DNA from: Microbispora sp. ZYX-F-249
GTDB lineage: Bacteria > Actinomycetota > Actinomycetes > Streptosporangiales > Streptosporangiaceae
Direction of reading: 5' to 3'
NCBI RefSeq assembly: GCF_039649665.1
Contig: NZ_JBDJAW010000019.1
Location: 1 to 64,000, forward strand
DNA length: 64,000 bases
Shown here: piece after piece, positions 34,910 through 43,043 of the stretch
Layout of the letters: every line of letters starts with the position of its first letter
Position numbering within the stretch: position 1 is the stretch's first letter
Program-made: the position numbers and the translations under genes
Notes under the pieces: generated by a model
Told to the model about the DNA's origin: nothing
What the model saw: the letters and a program-made list of their open reading frames with translations, nothing else
The model's database searches: none

Positions 34910-36577
34910 GTGGAATCCGAGGCCAACAAGCCCGTGAAGGCCGTGTCCGCCGCGTCCGCGAAGGCCGGCCTCGGCGGCTTCCTCCGGGGGTTCGCGAGGA
35001 ACCCGGTGCTCGTCTCCCGGATCGTCGTGAGCAAGGTCAAGTCCGACCCGATGCGGGTGGCCCAGGCCGCCGCCGACGCGATGCCGCCCGGGATGCGCCC
35101 GGTCGTCGGCCGCGTCGCCTGGCCCGCGGCCCGGTTCGTGAAGGTGCGGACCCGCAAGATCCTGCAGCGAGCGGCCAAGGGCCCGCTGCGGGACGCCAAG
35201 GCCCACTTCGACGCCGGCCGGCTCACCGACGCGGTCCAGGCGCTCCAGCCGCACGCCCGATGGCCGTTCGTCCGCCGGAGGATGGCCTACTACGAGGGTG
35301 AGAAGGCCGCGCTCGGGCCGAACCCGATCCCGCCCAAGGCGAAGATCATCATGGGCGAGCGGATGCCCGGCCGCGTGCTGCACATGGTCACCAACGCCCT
35401 GCCGTACACGCAGGCGGGCTACACCGTGCGCACCCACCGCATCGTCACCGCGCAGAAGGCGGCCGGGCTCGACCCCCACGTCGTGACGAGCTGGGGCTGG
35501 CCCATGCTCCAGGGGCACACCGACGCCGAGCCGTACGAGGAGATCGACGGGATCCCCTACTACCGGCTGCTGCCCAAGGACGAGGTGCCCTTCGAGAGCC
35601 AGGGGCGGATGATCCGCGGCGCCGCGGACGTGTCGGAGCTGGTCAGGACCCTCCGCCCGCAGGTCCTGCACGCGGCGACCGACCACCGCAACGGCTCGGT
35701 CGCGCTCGCCGTGCGCGAGCGGACGAACACGCCCTTCGTGTACGAGGTGCGCGGCTTCCTGGAGGAGACCTGGGTCTCCCGCGACCCCGCCCGTGTCGGC
35801 AGCGAGCGGCACAGGATGCAGCGCGACCGCGAGGCGCAGATCATGCGCGAGGCCGACGCGGTCGTCACGCTCGCCGAGACGATGGCCGCCGAGATCATGG
35901 AGCGCGGCGTGCCGAGGGAGCGCATCTTCCTCGCGCCCAACGCCGTGGACGACTCCCTGCTGACGGCCGACTACGACGGCGAGGCGTTCCGCGACCAATA
36001 CGGGATCGGCCGGGACGAGATCGTCGTGGGCTCGGTGTCGAGCATCGTCGCCTACGAGGGTTTCGCCACCCTGCTGAGCGCCGCCGCGCTGCTGCGCGAC
36101 GCGGGCACGCCGGTGAAGGTCCTGCTCGTCGGCGACGGGGCCGAACGGCCCGCGCTGCTCGAACAGGTCGAACGGCTCGGCCTGAAGGACGCGGTCCTGC
36201 CCGGCCGGGTGGGCCCGGACGAGGCCCTGCAGGCCCAGGCGGCCATCGACATCTTCGTCTGCCCGCGTGAGGACCTGCGGGTCTGCCGCCTCGTCACGCC
36301 GCTGAAGCCGGTCGAGGCGATGGCGCTCGGCAAGCCGGTCGTGCTGAGCGACCTGCCCGCGCTCTCGGAGCTCGTCGGCGGCGAGGGGGCCGGTCTGCTG
36401 GTGCCGCCGGGAGACCCGGCCGAGCTGGCGAAGGCGCTGGCCGCCCTGCGTGACGATCCCGAGCGCCGCCGGGCGATGGGTGAGGCCGGCAAGGCCGAGG
36501 TCGCGGCGCACCGGACCTGGAGCAGCCTGGCCCGCACCTACCAAGGGATCTACCAGTCCTTGACCGAAGCTCGATAA
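34910..36577 (+). CDS. Glycosyltransferase family 4
   Basis: The 555-aa GT-B glycosyltransferase has an N-terminal basic helical extension of about 150 residues. The donor-binding C domain then shows FLAPNAVDDSLL, VGSVSSIVAYEGFATLLSA, VLLVGDGAERPALL and the E-x7-E-like KPVEAMALGKPVVLSDLPALSELV. The acceptor part begins GRVLHMVTNALPYTQAGYTVRTH. It starts at GTG 34910 (V-E-S-E-A-N). It probably adds a sugar to the surface polymer whose precursor genes flank it. Confidence 0.88.
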   Translation: MESEANKPVKAVSAASAKAGLGGFLRGFARNPVLVSRIVVSKVKSDPMRVAQAAADAMPPGMRPVVGRVAWPAARFVKVRTRKILQRAAKGPLRDAKAHFDAGRLTDAVQALQPHARWPFVRRRMAYYEGEKAALGPNPIPPKAKIIMGERMPGRVLHMVTNALPYTQAGYTVRTHRIVTAQKAAGLDPHVVTSWGWPMLQGHTDAEPYEEIDGIPYYRLLPKDEVPFESQGRMIRGAADVSELVRTLRPQVLHAATDHRNGSVALAVRERTNTPFVYEVRGFLEETWVSRDPARVGSERHRMQRDREAQIMREADAVVTLAETMAAEIMERGVPRERIFLAPNAVDDSLLTADYDGEAFRDQYGIGRDEIVVGSVSSIVAYEGFATLLSAAALLRDAGTPVKVLLVGDGAERPALLEQVERLGLKDAVLPGRVGPDEALQAQAAIDIFVCPREDLRVCRLVTPLKPVEAMALGKPVVLSDLPALSELVGGEGAGLLVPPGDPAELAKALAALRDDPERRRAMGEAGKAEVAAHRTWSSLARTYQGIYQSLTEAR

Positions 36578-36675
36578 ACAGCAGGAAGTCCGATGTGTTG
36601 CATCAGGCATGCTTGGTGCCGAGTTGAGATAACCTTTGCCACCATGAAGTGTTGTTTCCGCCCTCAGGCCACATC

Positions 36676-37938
36676 GTGACAGCCTTCGATCTGACGATCA
36701 TCGGGCTGGGGTACGTGGGCATGCCGCTGGCCAAAGAGGCCACGGCGGCGGGCCTGCGGGTGGCCGGTCTGGACGTCGACCCCCGCAAGGTCGACGCGCT
36801 CAACGCCGGCCGCTCCTACATCGACGACCTGACCGACGCCGACCTCGACGCGATGCTCTCCGGCGGCTTCACGGCCACGCTGGACGCGTCCGTGCTGTCG
36901 CGGTCGCGCACGATCGTCATCTGCGTCCCTACGCCGCTGGACGAGGACCACCGTCCCGACCTGTCGGCCGTCGAGGGCGCCACCCGAACCGTCGCAGAGC
37001 ACCTTCAGGCGGGCACGCTCGTCGTGCTGGAGTCCACCACGTGGCCCGGCACCACCGACGAGCTGGCGCGGCCGATCCTGGAGAAGTCCGGGCTGGTGGC
37101 GGGTGAGGACTTCCACCTGGCGTTCTCGCCGGAGCGGATCGACCCGGGAAACCCGAAGTTCGGCCTGCGCAACACTCCCAAGGTCGTCGGCGGCTACACC
37201 CCCGCGTGCAAGGAGCGGGCCGCCGCCTTCTACGCCCAGTTCGTCGAGCGGGTCGTACCGGTCAGCGGCACCCGCGAGGCGGAGATGGCCAAGCTGCTGG
37301 AGAACACCTACCGGCACGTGAACATCGCCCTCGTCAACGAGATGGCGATCTTCTGCGACGAGCTCGGCGTGAACCTGTGGGAGGCCATCGAGGCGGCCTC
37401 GACCAAGCCGTTCGGCTTCCAGAAGTTCCTGCCCGGTCCCGGCGTCGGCGGCCACTGCATCCCCGTCGACCCGTCGTACCTGTCGTACACGGTGCGCAAG
37501 CTCGGTTATCCGTTCCGGTTCGTGGAACTGGCCCAGGAGATCAACGAGCGGATGCCGTCGTACGTGGTGGCCCGCGTGCAGCGGCTGCTCAACCGGGCCC
37601 GCAAGCCGGTGAACGGCTCGCGCGTGCTGCTCCTCGGCGTGACGTACAAGCCCGACATCGCCGACGAGCGGGAGACGCCCGCGATCCCGGTGGCCGAGGC
37701 CCTCCTGGAGCTGGGCGCCGAACTGTCGTTCTGCGACCCGTACGTCAAGGAGTGGTCGGTCGAGGGCACGGCGATCCCCCGCGAGGAGGACCTGGCCGAG
37801 GCCGTGGCCGCCGCCGACGTGGTGGTCCTGCTGCAGCAGCATTCGGCCTTCGACCTTGACGTGGTGGAGGAGCGAGCCTCTCTCGTGCTGGACACTCGCG
37901 GCGTGCTCGCCACGAGCGAACGCGTCGAGCGGTTGTAG
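36676..37938 (+). CDS. wecC: UDP-N-acetyl-D-mannosaminuronate dehydrogenase (nucleotide-sugar dehydrogenase)
   Basis: The 420-aa member of the UDP-glucose/GDP-mannose dehydrogenase family has NAD-binding IIGLGYVGMPLA at the N terminus, STTWPGTT, LAFSPERIDPGN and the catalytic Cys in GVGGHCIPVDP (about residue 261), the WecC-type form of this motif. With WecB next door, oxidation of UDP-ManNAc to UDP-ManNAcA is the best guess. GTG 36676 is placed directly before the first strand; GTG 36649 is an in-frame alternative. The next glycosyltransferase gene starts 14 bp downstream. Confidence 0.88.
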   Translation: MTAFDLTIIGLGYVGMPLAKEATAAGLRVAGLDVDPRKVDALNAGRSYIDDLTDADLDAMLSGGFTATLDASVLSRSRTIVICVPTPLDEDHRPDLSAVEGATRTVAEHLQAGTLVVLESTTWPGTTDELARPILEKSGLVAGEDFHLAFSPERIDPGNPKFGLRNTPKVVGGYTPACKERAAAFYAQFVERVVPVSGTREAEMAKLLENTYRHVNIALVNEMAIFCDELGVNLWEAIEAASTKPFGFQKFLPGPGVGGHCIPVDPSYLSYTVRKLGYPFRFVELAQEINERMPSYVVARVQRLLNRARKPVNGSRVLLLGVTYKPDIADERETPAIPVAEALLELGAELSFCDPYVKEWSVEGTAIPREEDLAEAVAAADVVVLLQQHSAFDLDVVEERASLVLDTRGVLATSERVERL

Positions 37939-37952
37939 GAAGGGTCCCGCGC

Positions 37953-39041
37953 GTGCACGTGCTCGTCATGACGGTGGTGCATCACCCCGAGGACGCCCGG
38001 ATCTTGCACCGGCAGATCCGTGCGCTCGTCGACGCCGGTCATGAGGTCACGTATGCCGCGCCGTACACCGCCCGCGGGGTCGTGCCGCGGTCGTTCGTGA
38101 CGGGTGTGGACCTGCCCAGGGCCGCCGAGCGGCGCCGCCTGGCGGCGGTGCGGGCGGCCCGCAAGCTGTTCAAGAGCATGCGCGGCAAGGTCGACCTGGC
38201 CCTCATCCACGACCCCGAGCTGCTGTTCGCGGTCGCCGGGGTGCGCGGGCGCCCGCCGGTCGTCTGGGACGTCCACGAGGACACCCCCGCGACGCTGTCG
38301 CTCAAGCCGTGGCTGCCGGCGTTCCTGCGCCCGCCGACGCGGTTCCTCGCCCGGCTGCTCGAAACCACCGCCGAGCGCCGGCTGCACCTGCTGCTGGCCG
38401 AGACGGCGTACGCGGGCCGGTTCAGACAGCAGCATCTCGTGGTGCCGAACGAGACGTGGGTGCCCGACAGGGTCAGCCCGCCCGGTGACGACCGCGTGGT
38501 CTACCTCGGCTGGCTGTCGGAGGCCCGGGGCGTCCAGGAGGCCGTCGAGGTGGCCCGCCTGCTCCAGCCGCACCGCGTGGCCGTGGAGCTCATCGGCTAC
38601 GCCGACCCGCAGAGCAGGCCCCTGCTGAACGAGGCCGTCGCCCAGGGCCTGCTGGAATGGCGCGACTTCATGCCGAACGACGAGGCGCTCAAGCGGCTCG
38701 ACGGCGCGCTCGCGGGGCTCTCGCTGCTGCACGACGAGCCCAACTACCGCCACTCGATGCCCACGAAGATCGTGGAATACATGGCGCACGGCATCCCGGT
38801 CATCACCACCCCCTCGCCGCGGGCCGTGGAGCTCGTCGAGCGCTACCAGTGCGGCGTGGTCGTCCCCTGGCAGGATCCCCAGGCGGTGGCGCGGGCGGTG
38901 CTGCAGCTCAGGGACAACCCCTTCGAACGGCACGGGACCGGCGGCCGGGGCTACGCCGCCGCGCGGGCGCACCACCACTGGCCCAACTCCGCACGCCGGT
39001 TCGTCGCGCAATTAGAGGCCTGGGCCGGCGTCAAGAGCTGA
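37953..39041 (+). CDS. Glycosyltransferase family 4 with a TTA codon
   Basis: The 362-aa GT-B enzyme begins VLVMTVVHHPEDARILH, has HDPELLFAV, VWDVHEDTPATLS and the donor-site SMPTKIVEYMAHGIPVITTP. It starts at GTG 37953 behind AGGAAGGG, 14 bp from wecC, so they are co-transcribed. Codon 354 (bases 39012-39014) is TTA, almost absent elsewhere here, suggesting dependence on the bldA-type tRNA. Confidence 0.88.
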   Translation: MHVLVMTVVHHPEDARILHRQIRALVDAGHEVTYAAPYTARGVVPRSFVTGVDLPRAAERRRLAAVRAARKLFKSMRGKVDLALIHDPELLFAVAGVRGRPPVVWDVHEDTPATLSLKPWLPAFLRPPTRFLARLLETTAERRLHLLLAETAYAGRFRQQHLVVPNETWVPDRVSPPGDDRVVYLGWLSEARGVQEAVEVARLLQPHRVAVELIGYADPQSRPLLNEAVAQGLLEWRDFMPNDEALKRLDGALAGLSLLHDEPNYRHSMPTKIVEYMAHGIPVITTPSPRAVELVERYQCGVVVPWQDPQAVARAVLQLRDNPFERHGTGGRGYAAARAHHHWPNSARRFVAQLEAWAGVKS

Positions 39042-39154
39042 ACGCCCGGTGAACACCGCCCCGGACGGCCTTCGACGGCGACCGGGCAGCGCGACCTCCG
39101 GGTAGGCTGGGCACCAGCAAGATCATTTGAACGACGGGCGGTAGTGTCCTGAAA

Positions 39155-40981
39155 GTGCGCTGGCTCACTCTGATCCTCGGCGTGGCGATCCTCGCCGGTG
39201 TCGCATCAGTGGTGATCGTCTTCCGCGACGGGAACACCGGGTCCGGCACCGCCAGCGCAGGGCAGACCGCCCCCGCGACCCCGGCGCTCGGGTCGCCGAC
39301 GCACAGCGAGTTCACCGACCCCTGCGGGACGTTCGAGACCGCGGCGACCACGCCGTACGCCGTGAGCGGCTACTGGCTGATCCCCACCTCCGATCCCTGC
39401 ACCTGGCGCCGCCAGCTGGAGGCCATCCACCGGCTCGGCGGGGACACGGTCGTACGCCTCGGGTTCGGCCTGTCCCCGCGCAAGACCGACGACGCGGGCC
39501 AGGTCCTGGAGGCGTCGACCCCCGAGGGCAAGGACCCCAAGCCCGACGCCAGGTACGCCCGCTGCGCCGAGAACGGGCTCTCCTGCGTGCGGGCGGCGGA
39601 AAGCGACCTCAAGGCCGCCAACCCCGGCAACGAGATCACCGGGACGTACGTCTACCGCACCGACGAGCGGTTCGGCCCCGGCATCCTCCGCTGCCCGCAG
39701 ATGGAGCACGAGATCGTCGTGGGGGACGCCGTCTTCTTCCGGCTCGTCGCGCCCGAGGACGGCTCGGACGACCCCACCTGCGACTTCACCTCCCAGGGGC
39801 GCGGCTATCACCTGATCCTCGTCTCCGCGGGCGCCAAGGACAGCCTCACCGAGCTGCTCGGCCTCGGTGACCGGTTCGGCATCAAGGTCTTCCCCGCCCT
39901 GCCGCTCGCGCCGCGCGATCCCGAGGAGTCCACGCGGGCCGACCCCAGGCACATCGGCACGCTCACCACGCTGACCCGGCGGATCCTGCAGGACTACGGC
40001 GACCGCTTCAACGGCCGCGAGTCGCTGGGCGGGGTCTACCAGCCGTTCGAACTGCAACTGCGGGACTGGCCCGACCCGAGCAAGGTCCAGACGCTCCAGG
40101 TGTACGCGGAGCAGCACCTGATCGTCGAGCAGGAACTGCCGGACAAGCCGATCCTGGTGAGCCCGTACATCGACAGCCGCAGACGGGTGAAGTACACCTC
40201 CACGCCCAGCCAGGTGGCCCAGGGCTTCAAGGCCCTCGCGCGCACCGGCGTGGAGATCATCGCCCCGCAGGACGGCCGCGGCACGGGCAAGGTCGGCCTG
40301 TTCTGGCCGAACTGGAAGAACAAGCCGGTGGACGACGCCCTCAAGCCGGTCGTCGGCGAGAGCACGTACGCCACGGCCTACTACGGCAGCACCCGGGACT
40401 ACTACCGGGCCATGTCGCTGGCCCGGCAGGAGCTGGTGCAGGAGGGCGTCCAGGTCGAGCTGTGGGCCAACGTGGAGGCGTTCGAGCCGTCCACCTCCAC
40501 CGAGACCTGCGGCCGTCAGGGCACTCGCGGACGTACGGACAAGCCCAGGCTCGACACCCAGGTGACGCTCGCCGCGCCGTACGTGTCGAAGATCATCTCT
40601 TACATGTGGAGCGACTTCTTCACCTGCGGCTCGCCGTCGCTGTCGGAGGAGATCGCGGCCGACTGGAACCGCCCGATCCCCATCGAGGCGCAGCGGCACG
40701 CGCGGCAGATCCAGGACGGCCTGGAGATCCGCGGCTACCACCTCGGCTCGGCCAAGGTCACGCTGAGCTGGCCGGACCTGGACACCCCCCGGGTCGTCGA
40801 CTCGGCCACGGTCGGCTGGCACGACTCCACGCCGCTCCCGGGGTTGCCGGCGGGCACGGAGCAGATCTGGATCCCGGTCGACTGGGAGACGGTCCCCGAA
40901 GACGTGTGGATCCGGGTGGAGGTCACCTCCGCCGACGGCAGGAAGTCCGCCGAGCCGGTCTACTACCACAACACCCGCTGA
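39155..40981 (+). CDS. DUF4434-type membrane-anchored protein (glycoside hydrolase-like)
   Basis: The 608-aa protein has an N-terminal signal anchor (LTLILGVAILAGVASVVIVF) and a Thr/Ala-rich linker. A large region follows with the DUF4434 look: GYWLIPTSDPCTWRRQLEAIHRLGGDTVVRLGF, YQPFELQLRDWP, ILVSPYID, VEIIAPQDGRG and VELWANVEAFEP, a TIM-barrel type pattern. A beta-rich C-terminal domain starts near 540. Proteins of this kind are suspected extracytoplasmic glycan enzymes. It ends the rightward glycopolymer genes, though 113 bp separate it from the last glycosyltransferase. Confidence 0.7.
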   Translation: MRWLTLILGVAILAGVASVVIVFRDGNTGSGTASAGQTAPATPALGSPTHSEFTDPCGTFETAATTPYAVSGYWLIPTSDPCTWRRQLEAIHRLGGDTVVRLGFGLSPRKTDDAGQVLEASTPEGKDPKPDARYARCAENGLSCVRAAESDLKAANPGNEITGTYVYRTDERFGPGILRCPQMEHEIVVGDAVFFRLVAPEDGSDDPTCDFTSQGRGYHLILVSAGAKDSLTELLGLGDRFGIKVFPALPLAPRDPEESTRADPRHIGTLTTLTRRILQDYGDRFNGRESLGGVYQPFELQLRDWPDPSKVQTLQVYAEQHLIVEQELPDKPILVSPYIDSRRRVKYTSTPSQVAQGFKALARTGVEIIAPQDGRGTGKVGLFWPNWKNKPVDDALKPVVGESTYATAYYGSTRDYYRAMSLARQELVQEGVQVELWANVEAFEPSTSTETCGRQGTRGRTDKPRLDTQVTLAAPYVSKIISYMWSDFFTCGSPSLSEEIAADWNRPIPIEAQRHARQIQDGLEIRGYHLGSAKVTLSWPDLDTPRVVDSATVGWHDSTPLPGLPAGTEQIWIPVDWETVPEDVWIRVEVTSADGRKSAEPVYYHNTR

Positions 40982-41066
40982 CCGGTCCCGCTCCGCCGGT
41001 CCGCGGCTCGCGGCGGTGCGGGCCCGGGCCTGTGCGAGAAGCGATCGGTTGTTCCGCCCATTCGGA

Positions 41067-41162
41067 GAGCCCGGCCGTGAGCCCGAGCATGAGCCTGGCC
41101 TCGAGCTCGGACATGAGCCCGGCTATGAGCGCGATCACGAGCCCGGCCATGAGGCCGACCGC
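41067..41162. repeat. Eight-unit 12-bp minisatellite
   Basis: Eight consecutive 12-bp units based on GAGCCCGGCCAT, varying mostly at positions 5-12. It lies in the 604-bp gene gap 40982-41585. On the plus strand it would encode E-P-G-H-like tetrapeptides, but no convincing gene covers it. Confidence 0.85.
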
Positions 41163-41187
41163 GCGGGCGGTTCGTCGTCGCTCCGCG

Positions 41188-41373
41188 CTGCTCGGCGACC
41201 AGGCCGGTCAAGGCCGCCTTGGCGGCGCTGAGGATCTCCTCGGCCGCGGGCGGTGCGTGAGTGGTCGTGCGTCCGGCCCACATCACCACCGGTGCCGCGA
41301 GTGCCAGCGCACTCAAGACGAGGGACGCGAAATCGGCACGGTTGACCGTGTCGTCGGGGTCGAGGACATGATG
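41188..41373 (-). pseudogene. Possible remnant of a STAND/NACHT-type gene N terminus
   Basis: The minus-strand frame reads HHVLDPDDTVNRADF, then a membrane-like SLVLSALALAAPVVMW and PAAEEILSAAKAALTGLVAE, resembling the start of actinobacterial STAND NTPases (hydrophobic segment followed by a helix that normally leads into a Trp-rich stretch). I find no good start codon and the frame then runs into the minisatellite at 41067-41162. Both the identity and the gene's death are guesses from pattern. The remaining bases of the gap show nothing I can interpret. Confidence 0.25.
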
Positions 41374-41585
41374 CCGGTTCCCCGGCCGTTCCCGGGCCCG
41401 GCAATGTCCGCGCAAGGAACGGACAATGCCGCGGCGGGGCGTCCCCGCGGCCGCTTCCGCCCGCTGATCTCCTTGCCTGCGCCGCCCGGCGGATCTTGCC
41501 GCGCGGGCGGAGACCACAGGCCGGTTCGCCGGCTTCACGGTGCCCGTCGCATCAGGGCATTGGACGATCGACAAGGAGACCGCCC

Positions 41586-42167
41586 ATGAACCGACTCCGT
41601 CACCTGCCCGCCGCCCTCACGGCGGGTGCGCTGGTGGCCGCGATGGCCCTGGCGGCCCCCGCGGCCACCGCCCAGGCCGCGAGCGAGCGTGCGACCGTCG
41701 TCACCGCGCTCGGCTACGACAGCACGGGCTGGACGTACCGCCAGGTGCCCGCCACCACCCAGGTGCCGGGCTTCGCCGAGCAGGGCTTCGACGACAGCGC
41801 CTGGCCGACGGGACAGGCGGGCTTCGGCACCACGAACGGCACCTGCTCGTGGAACAACCAGGCCAATGTCAAGACGCCGTGGGCGGTCAACACCGACCTC
41901 CTGGTGCGGCACTGGATCCACCTGCCGCGGGACGCGCAGCAGGTGCGGATCCAGGGCACGGTGGACAACGACGCGCAGGTCTACTTCAACGGTCACCTGC
42001 TGAAGAGCGTCACGAGCGGCAAGTGCGCCGCCGGGGCGATCGACGTCGTCGTGCCCGTGACCGATCTGGACTGCTGCAACCTGCTGGCCGTCCGCGCCCA
42101 CGACGCCGGCGTGGCGGCCTACCTGAACCTCCGGGTGACCTACGTCAAGCCCACGCAGGCGCTCTGA
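41586..42167 (+). CDS. Secreted beta-sandwich (galactose-binding-like) protein
   Basis: The 193-aa protein has a clear Sec signal peptide (RHLPAALTAGALVAAMALAA, cleavage near ATAQAASE). The mature part reads as a jelly roll: FDDSAWPTGQAGFG, VRHWIHLPRDAQQVRIQGTVDNDAQVYFNGH (written here in part) and NLLAVRAHDAGV, the pattern of sugar-binding domains found beside glycosidases. Two cysteines close to each other (DLDCCNLL) and two others may form disulfides. The ATG at 41586 follows AGGAG. It may bind cell-wall or exopolysaccharide sugars. Confidence 0.75.
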   Translation: MNRLRHLPAALTAGALVAAMALAAPAATAQAASERATVVTALGYDSTGWTYRQVPATTQVPGFAEQGFDDSAWPTGQAGFGTTNGTCSWNNQANVKTPWAVNTDLLVRHWIHLPRDAQQVRIQGTVDNDAQVYFNGHLLKSVTSGKCAAGAIDVVVPVTDLDCCNLLAVRAHDAGVAAYLNLRVTYVKPTQAL

Positions 42168-42180
42168 CGTTCCCGGCGGC

Positions 42181-42218
42181 ACGTCGCCCGGCGCCGCCCG
42201 CGCCGGGCCGGGCGACGT
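42181..42218 (+). terminator. Terminator after the secreted protein gene
   Basis: Perfect 12-bp stem ACGTCGCCCGGC and complement with a 14-base loop, 13 bp after the stop. Confidence 0.7.
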
Positions 42219-42285
42219 ACGGGGGCCGGCCCGCGTGCCCGGCGGACGGCCCGAGGTGCGGCCCGCGTCCTGTAGCGTGCTGGGC

Positions 42286-42942
42286 ATGATCCCGCGTATC
42301 CCCGTCAGCGTGGATCTCGTCGTGCTCACCGTCAGGTCCCAGCAGCTCAGCGCCCTCGTCTGGCGGCGCGACAGGCCACCGTACGAAGGCCGGTGGGCGC
42401 TCTCCGGCGGCTTCATCAAGCTGGAGGAGGACCTGCCCGCCGCGGCGGCCCGCGTGCTGGCCGAACGGGCCGGCCTGCCCGGTGCGCCGGTCCATCTGGA
42501 GCAACTCCAGACCTACGGCTACCCGGACCGCGATCCGCGCCAGCGGGTCGTCAGCGTGGCCTACCTGGGCCTCGCGCCCGACCTGCCCGCCTCCACCGAG
42601 GCCCACATGAGCTGGCAGCCGGTGGCGGAGCTGACCGAGATGGCCTTCGACCACCGCAGGATCATGCTCGACGGCGTGGAGCGGGCCAGGGGCAAGCTCG
42701 AGTACACCTCGCTCGGCGCCGCCTTCTGCCCACCCGAGTTCACGGTCGCGGAGTTGCGCCGCGTCTACGAGATCGTCTGGGGACGGCCGCTCGACCCGCG
42801 CAACTTCCACCGGAAGGTCACCAAGACGGAGGGCTTCCTCGTGCCCACCGGGCGCACCACGACCCGGGACGGCGGCCGTCCCGCCATGCTCTACCGCCGT
42901 GGCCCCGCCGTGCTGCTGCACCCGCCCATGCTCCGCACCTGA
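42286..42942 (+). CDS. NrtR-like Nudix regulator
   Basis: The 218-aa protein has an N-terminal Nudix domain and a C-terminal winged helix (FTVAELRRVYEIVWGRPLDPRNFHRKV), the NrtR layout of NAD-metabolism repressors. The Nudix box G-x5-E-x7-RE-U-x-EE is broken: the catalytic RExxEE reads RVLAER, so hydrolysis is unlikely and ligand sensing more so. The ATG at 42286 has no strong ribosome binding site. No NAD gene is adjacent, so its targets lie elsewhere or differ. Confidence 0.78.
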   Translation: MIPRIPVSVDLVVLTVRSQQLSALVWRRDRPPYEGRWALSGGFIKLEEDLPAAAARVLAERAGLPGAPVHLEQLQTYGYPDRDPRQRVVSVAYLGLAPDLPASTEAHMSWQPVAELTEMAFDHRRIMLDGVERARGKLEYTSLGAAFCPPEFTVAELRRVYEIVWGRPLDPRNFHRKVTKTEGFLVPTGRTTTRDGGRPAMLYRRGPAVLLHPPMLRT

Positions 42943-43030
42943 CACATACCGCCGGACGCCTGCGGGCGCGGAAAAGCGCTCATATCGGGACGTCAGCGCA
43001 GAAGGTACGCCTCACAGCGATCTTTCAGGA

Positions 43031-43036
43031 TATATT
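43031..43036 (+). promoter_or_regulatory. -10 element giving a leaderless acyltransferase transcript
   Basis: TATATT with the ATG start seven bases downstream, the spacing expected if transcription begins at the start codon. No clear -35 is seen. Confidence 0.4.
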
Positions 43037-43043
43037 CCGGCCT

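Noticed and set aside
40963-41574. A 203-codon minus-strand gene in the gap after the DUF4434 gene
   Set aside because: Most of it is Arg/His-rich sequence across the 12-bp minisatellite, with no good start; only 41188-41373 looks protein-like and is listed as a possible remnant.
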